11,946 bases of DNA from Rhodoluna sp. (lineage in GTDB: Bacteria > Actinomycetota > Actinomycetes > Actinomycetales > Microbacteriaceae): positions 1-11,946 of the forward strand of contig JAPLAJ010000014.1 in NCBI GenBank assembly GCA_026393335.1, written 5' to 3'. The notes below the pieces were generated by a model. That model was not told where the DNA came from. It searched no databases and saw only the letters and a program-made list of their open reading frames with translations. The position numbers and the translations under genes are program-made. Below are positions 6,829 to 11,946 of this stretch, piece by piece. Within the stretch, counting starts at the first letter, position 1, and every line of letters starts with the position of its first letter.

Positions 6829-8021
6829 TACATACCTACGGCAGTTAGCAGATCAGAGACCTTGTTGGTTTTCTCCCAGGTGAAATCTGGTAGCTCTCTT
6901 CCAAAATGTCCGTAAGTTGAGGTAGCTCCGTAGATAGGTCTAAGTAGATCGAGTTCATCAATGATTGCTCTCGGTCTAAGGTCGAAAACTTCGAGTACTG
7001 CTTTCTCAATCAGATCCTCATCAACGGTGTTAGTTCCAAAGCACTCAACGTACAAGCCGACAGGTCTGGCTACCCCAATCGCATAAGCAACTTGGACTTC
7101 AACCTTAGTTGCTAACCCGGCAGCTACTAGGTTTTTCGCGACCCAGCGCATCGCGTAAGCAGCAGAGCGGTCTACCTTGGATGGATCTTTCCCACTAAAT
7201 GCTCCGCCTCCGTGGCGACTGTATCCGCCATAGGTGTCAATAATGATTTTGCGTCCTGTAAGACCCGCATCCCCTTGTGGGCCGCCAATAACGAAGTTCC
7301 CTGTCGGGTTTATCAGGAGCTTGCTGTCAGCAATGTCGAAATTGAAAGAAGACAACACTGGCTCGACCACATACTTGGATACAGCTTCGCTTATTTCTTT
7401 GTTGCTAATACCTGGGTTGTGTTGTGTGCTGACAACTACTGTCTGCACTGCAACTGGTCTATCCCCTTCGTAACCGATGGTTACTTGTGTCTTGCCGTCA
7501 GGTCTAAGAAAGTCAATGACGCCTTCGTGTCTTATTCTTGCCAACTGTTCAGCTAGAGAATGCGCAATCTTGATTGGAAGTGGCATCAACTCTTTAGTTT
7601 CGGTGCAAGCAAAACCAAACATTATTCCCTGGTCGCCTGCGCCTTGTTTGTCATAGTCGTCTTTTGACTCTCCAACTACGCTCTCTAAAGAAGAATCAAC
7701 TCCCATCGCGATGTCCGCTGATTGTCTGCCAATAGAAACGCTGACTCCACAGGATGTTCCATCAAAACCGATGTCCGATGAGTTGTAGCCGATTTGCAGC
7801 AACTTGGATCTAACAATGTCGGGAATCTCTGCGTAGCCTTCGGTTGTAATCTCCCCAGCGACGTGGACTAAACCAGTTGTCACTAATGTCTCGACCGCCA
7901 CTCGTGAGGAAGGGTCTTGGGCTAGAAGGTTATCTAAGATAGCGTCGCTGATTTGGTCGCAAATCTTGTCTGGATGGCCTTCTGTCACTGATTCAGAAGT
8001 GAAGTATCTAGTTTTATTCAT
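6828..8021 (-). CDS. metK: MetK, S-adenosylmethionine synthetase
   Basis: A 397-residue methionine adenosyltransferase of normal length, making SAM from methionine and ATP. The N-terminal signature TSESVTEGHPDK (8-19; catalytic His16), the ATP motif GAGDQGIMFG (127-136) and the P-loop-like GGGAFSGKDPSKVDRS (271-286) are all intact, as is GGPQGDAGLTGRK (246-258). It supplies methyl groups, for example to RsmB two genes beyond priA. The ATG (8021-8019) follows a 45-base gap with no Shine-Dalgarno site but a TATACT box ending 9 bases upstream, so it may have its own promoter within the block. The gap is too short for a SAM riboswitch. The stop TAA overlaps the priA start by one base. Confidence 0.98.
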   Translation of the reverse strand: MNKTRYFTSESVTEGHPDKICDQISDAILDNLLAQDPSSRVAVETLVTTGLVHVAGEITTEGYAEIPDIVRSKLLQIGYNSSDIGFDGTSCGVSVSIGRQSADIAMGVDSSLESVVGESKDDYDKQGAGDQGIMFGFACTETKELMPLPIKIAHSLAEQLARIRHEGVIDFLRPDGKTQVTIGYEGDRPVAVQTVVVSTQHNPGISNKEISEAVSKYVVEPVLSSFNFDIADSKLLINPTGNFVIGGPQGDAGLTGRKIIIDTYGGYSRHGGGAFSGKDPSKVDRSAAYAMRWVAKNLVAAGLATKVEVQVAYAIGVARPVGLYVECFGTNTVDEDLIEKAVLEVFDLRPRAIIDELDLLRPIYGATSTYGHFGRELPDFTWEKTNKVSDLLTAVGM

Positions 8022-8030
8022 ATTCGAACC

Positions 8031-8036
8031 AGTATA
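8031..8036 (-). promoter_or_regulatory. Putative metK promoter -10 box (TATACT)
   Basis: The 45-base coaBC/metK gap (8022-8066) holds TATACT on the minus strand, five of six matches to TATAAT, with 9 bases to the metK ATG. A transcript starting 6-9 bases after the box would have a 0-3 base leader. The closest -35-like hexamer, CTGCCG at 16-base spacing, is poor (three of six). The absence of any purine-rich Shine-Dalgarno stretch in the gap supports leaderless translation. The rest of the gap shows no hairpin or other motif that I can name. Confidence 0.5.
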
Positions 8037-8066
8037 TCTCTGCTAACGGACACGGCAGGGATTGTT

Positions 8067-9266
8067 TCAACCGATCAGCTTGATTGTTTCGTCGATTATC
8101 TGGTTGGCAACTTCAAGTTTGGAACCTTGGATTTCAATAGAACTACTTGAAGAGACAACAAGCACCTGGTTGCTATCTTGGTCAAAGACTGCTCCGTTTG
8201 ACACATCGTTAGCCACGATGAGTTCAACGTTTTTCTTATGCAGTTTCGCATTCGCTTTGCTCTTCAACTCATCTGCGTTGCCTGAACTAGATAACACTTC
8301 AGCTGCGAACCCAACCAAGATGGCCTTGAGACCTAAGGCATTACGTTTCTCAGATAGACCACTTAGTAGATCTGGATTGGCAATCAACTTTAGTTCTAAC
8401 TCGCTAGCGTCATGTCTTGATAACTTGCCTGGTTCTATGTTGGCAACCCTATAGTCGCTTACTGCTGCCGGCATGTAAATCACATCGGACACTGGAAGCA
8501 TTTGGTCCAAAACTGTACTTAGCTCAGCTGTTGCTGATACTCGCGTTACATTTGCAAAACGTGAGAGATCTATATCGATGTTTATGGCTATCAGATTTAC
8601 TTTAGCTCCGCGAGCTAATGCAGCATCAGCTAAGGCGATTCCTTGCTTACCTGATGATCTATTTCCTATGAACCGAACGGTGTCGATTGGCTCTCTCGTG
8701 CCACCAGCTGCAATTGTGACTGTCTTTCCAGATAAGTCTTGAGCATGAACTGAACTCAATGCGCTTGCAACAATCTCATCAGGCTCTGGTAGTCGGCCTG
8801 GACCTGAGTCATCGCCAGTGAGTCTTCCAGTGGCTGGTTCAATGATTTTCACTCCACGTGATTTAAGAGTTTCTATGTTTGCAACAGTTGCTGGGTGTTG
8901 CCACATCTCTGTGTGCATCGCAGGAGCAACTACTACCTTTGCTTTGGTAGCAAGTAGAACATTCAGCAATAGATCATCTGCTACCCCATTCGCGTACCGT
9001 GCAATAAATGCAGCAGTGGCAGGAGCAACAACTATTAGATCAGCCTCTTGGGCAAGAGCTATGTGTTTTACAGAGTCAACGTCGGTGTATAGGTCAGAGT
9101 CAACTACATTGTGGGATAAGGCTTCAAGAGTTGTTGCACCAATAAATCTAAGTGCGTTTTGGGTTGGTAAAACTTTTACCGTGTGGCCAAGTTCAGTGAA
9201 ACCACGGATAACACCGGCAGCTTTATATGCTGCTATGCCTCCTGTGACACCGACGAGAATGTGCAA
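8067..9266 (-). CDS. coaBC: CoaBC, bifunctional phosphopantothenoylcysteine decarboxylase / phosphopantothenate-cysteine ligase
   Basis: A 399-residue fusion enzyme (Dfp) for two steps of coenzyme A synthesis. The N-terminal CoaC flavoprotein part (about 1-165) has GVTGGIAAYK (6-15), catalytic His68 in KHIALA, and PAMHTEMW (115-122). The C-terminal CoaB ligase part (about 170-399) has AGGTREPIDTVRFIGNRSSG (177-196), PAAVSDYR (256-263), Lys271 and the VANDV motif. Compared with E. coli Dfp, the Asn of the PxMNxxMW motif is His118, and the active-site flap Cys is replaced by Thr140 (LTGDDSGPGR). My recollection is that mycobacterial CoaBC shows the same forms, so this is likely a lineage trait rather than decay. 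The start is TTG (9266-9264): an in-frame TGA lies three codons upstream and there is no suitable ATG or GTG before the conserved N-terminus. It follows rpoZ after 11 bases. Confidence 0.96.
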   Translation of the reverse strand: MHILVGVTGGIAAYKAAGVIRGFTELGHTVKVLPTQNALRFIGATTLEALSHNVVDSDLYTDVDSVKHIALAQEADLIVVAPATAAFIARYANGVADDLLLNVLLATKAKVVVAPAMHTEMWQHPATVANIETLKSRGVKIIEPATGRLTGDDSGPGRLPEPDEIVASALSSVHAQDLSGKTVTIAAGGTREPIDTVRFIGNRSSGKQGIALADAALARGAKVNLIAINIDIDLSRFANVTRVSATAELSTVLDQMLPVSDVIYMPAAVSDYRVANIEPGKLSRHDASELELKLIANPDLLSGLSEKRNALGLKAILVGFAAEVLSSSGNADELKSKANAKLHKKNVELIVANDVSNGAVFDQDSNQVLVVSSSSSIEIQGSKLEVANQIIDETIKLIG

Positions 9267-9277
9267 GATTGCTCAGA

Positions 9278-9535
9278 TTACTCTTTGGCAACAGAGGTGA
9301 CAACAGCACCTTCTACGATTTCTCGCATGGCGATAGAAAGAGGCTTGTCGTCAACAGCAGCGTCAACAAGTGGGCCTACATTATCGAACAATGAACCCTC
9401 GTGAAGAGCTGAGTAGTAATCGTTGATCTGACGCGCACGCTTGGCTGCGAAGATTACCAATCCATATTTTGAATCTGTCTTTGACATCAGTGCGTCAATA
9501 GATGGAGATACGATTCCCTCAAGTTTTTCAGACAT
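9278..9535 (-). CDS. rpoZ: RpoZ, RNA polymerase omega subunit
   Basis: An 85-residue omega subunit that helps assemble RNA polymerase by holding the beta-prime subunit. The conserved core KTDSKYGLVIFAAKRARQIN (19-38) carries the AKRARQI helix, and the C-terminal part DKPLSIAMREI (63-73) matches the actinobacterial form. The family is normally 70-110 residues, so the length is usual. The ATG at 9535-9533 is the only sensible start. An AAGGA lies 13 bases upstream, too far for a strong Shine-Dalgarno site. The gene follows gmk after 42 bases and precedes coaBC by 11, the common gmk-rpoZ-coaBC arrangement. In many bacteria omega is linked to ppGpp sensing; nothing in this sequence shows that here. 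Confidence 0.95.
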   Translation of the reverse strand: MSEKLEGIVSPSIDALMSKTDSKYGLVIFAAKRARQINDYYSALHEGSLFDNVGPLVDAAVDDKPLSIAMREIVEGAVVTSVAKE

Positions 9536-9562
9536 TTTTAGCTACATTTCCTTTTATTTGAT

Positions 9563-9581
9563 GTGAAACAGATGGTTTCAC
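9563..9581 (-). other. Perfect 7-bp inverted repeat at the gmk/rpoZ junction
   Basis: The arms GTGAAAC and GTTTCAC are exactly complementary around a 5-base loop. The hairpin overlaps the gmk TGA stop codon and is followed on the minus strand by an A-rich, not T-rich, stretch, so it is not a classical rho-independent terminator. It could be an RNA-stability or processing hairpin that uncouples rpoZ from gmk, a dyad operator, or chance. The rest of the 42-base gap holds AAAAGGA and an ATG directly followed by TAG, neither of which I can assign a role. Confidence 0.5.
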
Positions 9582-10129
9582 GAAGTCTTCATCAAGTCTA
9601 AGACCTCAGCGGCACATTGTGCCACCTCTTCGTTGATAACTACATGGTCGAATAGGCTCTGGCTAGCCATTTCAACTTCAGCTGTATCAAGCCTGATGGC
9701 TATTTCCTCGGCGGATTCAGTGCCTCTGCCAATCAATCTTCGTTTGAGCTCTTCTAGGCTAGGCGGAGCAATAAAGATCAGGTTGGCCTCTGGCATAGAG
9801 TCTTTTACCTGCCTAGCGCCTTGGATATCAATCTCGAGGATTATCTGCTTATCTGCCTTGAGCGCCTCTTCAACTGGCTTTCTGGGTGTACCGTAGCGAT
9901 TGCTTTGGTGAACAACTGCGTATTCAAGTAGTTCATTATTAGTAATCATCTGATCAAATTGTTCGTTTGATACAAAGAAGTAGTGCACTCCATCAATCTC
10001 ACCGACACGTGGCTGTCTGGTAGTCACTGATACTGATAACAGAATCTCTGGATTGTGCTCGAGTAGGTATCTGACCACAGTGCCTTTACCCACAGCCGTA
10101 GGTCCAGCAATTACGGTCAGTCTTGTCAT
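9578..10129 (-). CDS. gmk: Gmk, guanylate kinase
   Basis: A 183-residue guanylate kinase that phosphorylates GMP to GDP with ATP. The P-loop GPTAVGKGT (9-17) differs from the common GPSGVGKGT form but keeps the G-x4-GK-x-T frame. The GMP-binding region has SVTTRQPRVGEIDGVHYFF (34-52), where TTR (36-38), the GE pair and Tyr50 are canonical. LEIDIQGARQV (98-108) and the lid RLIGRGTES (131-139) follow. The ATG is 9 bases after the pyrF stop. In Streptomyces and Mycobacterium a small nucleoid protein gene (sIHF/mihF) sits between pyrF and gmk; there is no room for it here. No Shine-Dalgarno site is visible, but TAGGCT (10141-10136), containing the pyrF stop, is 6 bases before the ATG. The stop lies inside a 7-bp hairpin. 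Confidence 0.97.
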   Translation of the reverse strand: MTRLTVIAGPTAVGKGTVVRYLLEHNPEILLSVSVTTRQPRVGEIDGVHYFFVSNEQFDQMITNNELLEYAVVHQSNRYGTPRKPVEEALKADKQIILEIDIQGARQVKDSMPEANLIFIAPPSLEELKRRLIGRGTESAEEIAIRLDTAEVEMASQSLFDHVVINEEVAQCAAEVLDLMKTS

Positions 10130-10135
10130 GAGTAA

Positions 10136-10141
10136 AGCCTA
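10136..10141 (-). promoter_or_regulatory. Weak candidate -10 box upstream of gmk (TAGGCT)
   Basis: TAGGCT fits TANNNT and ends 6 bases before the gmk ATG, the geometry expected for a leaderless message. The run TAGGCTTTACTCATG resembles the rpe one, TAGGGTTTATTTATG, at 12 of 15 positions. However, its TAG is the pyrF stop codon, and no convincing -35 is found 16-18 bases upstream, so chance is a serious alternative. Confidence 0.25.
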
Positions 10142-10999
10142 TTTGCTCAACGCGGTTTGCAGAATGACTTGGTCCTCTATAACGCTGGTTCTAACGTTTT
10201 GAATGCCACCACGTAACGCGGATCGTGAAATCGTATAGATCACATCACCTGCTAGGTCCTTTAAGATCGACTTCGCATTTGCTAGCTGTGCGCCTTGGTA
10301 ACCAAAACCTGGTGCCAATACAGGCGTCCTCAAATCAACCCTGCCAGAGTTGAGATCTGCAAGGCCAACAGCTCCAAGATCAACGGTTGCGCCAACTACT
10401 AACCCCAGATTGCCGAACCTATCTTTAGTGGATGCTGAAGCTGTATTTAGGACTGCAACCTCATCCGCAACCTGCTTAGCAACTGGTTTACCTTCATGAG
10501 TAGATGCCTGAAGATGCAGTCCCTCTGGATTTGAAGTCGCCGAGAGAACAAACAGGGCTTTGCCTCGTTCGCTAGCGAATGCAACTGCAGGTGTAAGTGC
10601 ACCTACTCCTAAATATGGATTTACGGTTAGTGCATCACAAATGAAAGGTGCTGCCTTGGCTAACCAAGCCTGTCCGTAAGCTTCCATGGTTGATCCGATG
10701 TCACCTCGCTTAGCATCGGCGATTACTAGATAACCTCTTTGGTTAGCCTCTTGCAGTAACTTCTCTAAAACAATGAAACCAGCGGAACCGAAGCGTTCAA
10801 AGAATGAAACTTGAGGCTTGATTATCGCGACAGCACCTTCTAGTTCATCAAGCATGGCTAAACCGAAGTTCAATGTGCCCTGGGCAGAAACCTCAAACCC
10901 ATTCTCAATCAGCATTTCTTCGTGTGGATCTATTCCCACACAAAGTTGTCCACTAGTTGAGAAAGCAGCAACAAGTTTCTTAGAGAAGGATTCAGGCAA
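10139..10999 (-). CDS. pyrF: PyrF, orotidine 5'-phosphate decarboxylase (type 2)
   Basis: An OMP decarboxylase of the type 2 subfamily typical of actinobacteria, making UMP in the last step of pyrimidine synthesis. With the chosen start it has 286 residues. Motifs are LCVGIDPHEEML (19-30), the catalytic IADAKRGDIGST (93-104; Lys97), NPYLG (127-131) and LAPGFGYQG (228-236). The start is uncertain. TTG at 10999-10997, with GGAG 8 bases upstream (11008-11011), gives an 8-base overlap with carB and an N-terminus PESFSKKL that aligns with family members. ATG at 11044-11042, with AGGAG 6 bases upstream (11051-11055), would add 15 residues and overlap carB by 53 bases. I prefer TTG on family length and overlap; gene finders may prefer ATG. 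pyrD, which sits between carB and pyrF in Streptomyces, is absent here. Confidence 0.95.
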   Translation of the reverse strand: MPESFSKKLVAAFSTSGQLCVGIDPHEEMLIENGFEVSAQGTLNFGLAMLDELEGAVAIIKPQVSFFERFGSAGFIVLEKLLQEANQRGYLVIADAKRGDIGSTMEAYGQAWLAKAAPFICDALTVNPYLGVGALTPAVAFASERGKALFVLSATSNPEGLHLQASTHEGKPVAKQVADEVAVLNTASASTKDRFGNLGLVVGATVDLGAVGLADLNSGRVDLRTPVLAPGFGYQGAQLANAKSILKDLAGDVIYTISRSALRGGIQNVRTSVIEDQVILQTALSK

Positions 11000-11946
11000 G
11001 TGCTTCTCTCCTGTCTTGAGCGTGCTCTTGTAACGATCTAACATTGAAATCTCCTGCGATAACCGTTTCGAAAGATCCAATAGCCGCAGATAGCTGAGCA
11101 ATGGTAGTGAAGATTGGTGCGTCAGCGGCAGTAGTTGCAGCCCGAATCTCATAGCCATCTTTTCTAGCTGATGAACCTGATGGTGTATTCACAACAACAT
11201 CAACTTCTCCATCGAGAATAAGGTCAACAATAGATGGACCGGCAGGTGCATCATCGTCTGCGGAATGCTTCCTAACTATACGAACAGGAATACCGTGACG
11301 CTTGAGAATAGATGCTGTTCCGTAGGTTGCTAGAATCTCATAACCTAGTTGCCACAACCTACGAACTGGTAGAACTACCTGGTGCTTGTCTCTATCTGCA
11401 ACCGAGATAAAGATTTTGCCTGATTTAGGTAGTGCACTTCCTGCAGCTGCTTGGCTTTTGGCAAAGGCAGTTGGGAAATCAACATCAATACCCATAACTT
11501 CACCGGTTGATCGCATTTCTGGACCAAGTAGAGAGTCAACGAATCTTCCTTCTTTGGTAGCAAATCTCTTGAAAGGCAGAACGGCTTCTTTGACTGAGAT
11601 AGCTGATGTTTCTGGAATGTGAGTGCCATCGGTAGCAGGAAGGTGACCTTTAGCAATCAATTCATCAATTGACCAACCAACCATCACTAACGCTGCAGCC
11701 TTAGCAAGCGTGATGCCCAGAGCCTTAGAAACAAAAGGAACTGTTCTAGAAGCTCTTGGGTTTGCTTCGAGGACATAGAGAACATCGTGTGCCAAGGCAA
11801 ACTGAACATTTAATAAGCCCTTTACGCCAATGCCCTTAGCAATCTTTTCTGTTGCTTCTCTAACTCGATTGATTTGAGTGTGACTCAAAGTAATTGGGGG
11901 AAGCGTGCAAGAAGAGTCCCCTGAGTGGATGCCAGCTTCTTCAATG
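10992..11946 (-). CDS. carB: CarB, carbamoyl-phosphate synthase large chain (C-terminal part)
   Basis: The last 317 residues or so of a protein that is normally near 1,070-1,100 residues; the rest lies beyond the right edge. The visible part starts IEEAGIHSGDSSCTLPP, near the end of the second ATP-grasp domain, and continues with VLEANPRASRTVPFVSKA, the conserved C-terminal ATP-grasp signature. The final 140 residues or so form the MGS-like allosteric domain (GKIFISVADRDK to the C-terminus, with NTPSGSSARKDGYEIR). The enzyme makes carbamoyl phosphate for pyrimidines and arginine; in E. coli CarB the MGS-like domain binds UMP and ornithine, but specificity cannot be read here. The reading frame is open through the window end, so an internal TTG at 11888 is not a start. 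It overlaps pyrF by 8 bases (or 53 with the alternative start), which argues for coupled translation. Confidence 0.97.
   Translation of the reverse strand, partial: IEEAGIHSGDSSCTLPPITLSHTQINRVREATEKIAKGIGVKGLLNVQFALAHDVLYVLEANPRASRTVPFVSKALGITLAKAAALVMVGWSIDELIAKGHLPATDGTHIPETSAISVKEAVLPFKRFATKEGRFVDSLLGPEMRSTGEVMGIDVDFPTAFAKSQAAAGSALPKSGKIFISVADRDKHQVVLPVRRLWQLGYEILATYGTASILKRHGIPVRIVRKHSADDDAPAGPSIVDLILDGEVDVVVNTPSGSSARKDGYEIRAATTAADAPIFTTIAQLSAAIGSFETVIAGDFNVRSLQEHAQDRREALA

Noticed and set aside
8022..8066. SAM riboswitch before metK
   Set aside because: The 45-base gap is too short for known SAM riboswitch classes and shows no stem structure.
8062..8454. 130-codon plus-strand open frame with hydrophobic, membrane-like stretches
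   Set aside because: It is antisense to the CoaB half of coaBC. Hydrophobic runs arise from the complement of the sense codons, and there is no independent evidence of expression.
8818..9300. 160-codon open frame on the plus strand
   Set aside because: It lies wholly antisense to coaBC and rpoZ, whose protein motifs are unmistakable. The translation has no recognisable family and is a shadow of codon usage on the other strand.
9545..9560. Minimal start-stop (ATG TAG) upstream open frame before rpoZ
   Set aside because: AAGGA is only about one base from this ATG, too close to serve it, and a six-base match is easily chance.
9563..9581. Rho-independent terminator after gmk
   Set aside because: The stem is only 7 bp with few GC pairs and is followed by A-rich rather than T-rich sequence on the transcribed strand.
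11045..11158. 339-residue version of PyrF starting at 11158
   Set aside because: It would overlap carB by 167 bases, and the added residues are a shadow of the CarB frame with no match to PyrF.
11375..11656. 93-codon minus-strand frame within carB
   Set aside because: It is out of frame with CarB, which carries clear conserved motifs across the same bases.
1..11946. A new defence, mobile or biosynthetic system
   Set aside because: Every base outside gaps of 45 bases or less is accounted for by recognised core genes; no repeats, integrases, toxin-antitoxin pairs or unknown genes are present.

Overview
The window is a gap-free stretch of core housekeeping genes, all on the minus strand. In transcription order (right to left) they are carB (3' part) > pyrF > gmk > rpoZ > coaBC > metK > priA > fmt > rsmB > rpe > hisE > hisG > hisF > hisI (5' end). 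Fourteen genes fit in 11.9 kb. No intergenic gap exceeds 45 bases, several junctions overlap (TAATG or ATGA), and no gene is convincing on the plus strand. I see no tRNA or rRNA, insertion sequence, phage gene, CRISPR array or rho-independent terminator.

The organism is very probably an actinobacterium. The order carB-pyrF-gmk-rpoZ-coaBC-metK-priA-fmt-rsmB-rpe is the classic actinobacterial block known from Streptomyces and Mycobacterium. PriA has the helicase-degenerate form typical of that phylum, HisG is the long form, and RpoZ and CoaBC look actinobacterial. Base composition is far lower in G+C than in soil actinobacteria (by eye somewhat under 50%). With the very tight packing this suggests a streamlined aquatic lineage such as the freshwater acI / Nanopelagicales group. 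That placement is inference, not proof.

Layout: (1) 10992-11946, the C-terminal part of CarB, then pyrF (10139-10999), both in pyrimidine synthesis. (2) gmk (GMP to GDP) and rpoZ (RNA polymerase omega), separated by a 42-base gap with a perfect 7-bp hairpin. (3) coaBC (coenzyme A) and metK (S-adenosylmethionine), separated by a 45-base gap with a TATACT -10 box. (4) priA, fmt and rsmB, for replication restart, initiator tRNA formylation and 16S rRNA methylation. (5) rpe (pentose phosphate pathway), then a compact histidine block hisE-hisG-hisF-hisI covering early and middle steps of histidine synthesis. The pathways converge: the pentose phosphate route supplies PRPP to HisG and to pyrimidine synthesis, and MetK makes the SAM that RsmB uses.

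The region is ordinary core genome and I found no new defence, mobile or biosynthetic system. The points worth a second look are regulatory and comparative. TANNNT -10-like boxes lie 6-9 bases before many start codons and Shine-Dalgarno sites are scarce, which suggests leaderless transcripts. Genes commonly found here in relatives are missing (mihF between pyrF and gmk; the riboflavin genes between rpe and hisE). pyrF has two competing starts, and CoaBC, PriA and HisF carry lineage-type substitutions.
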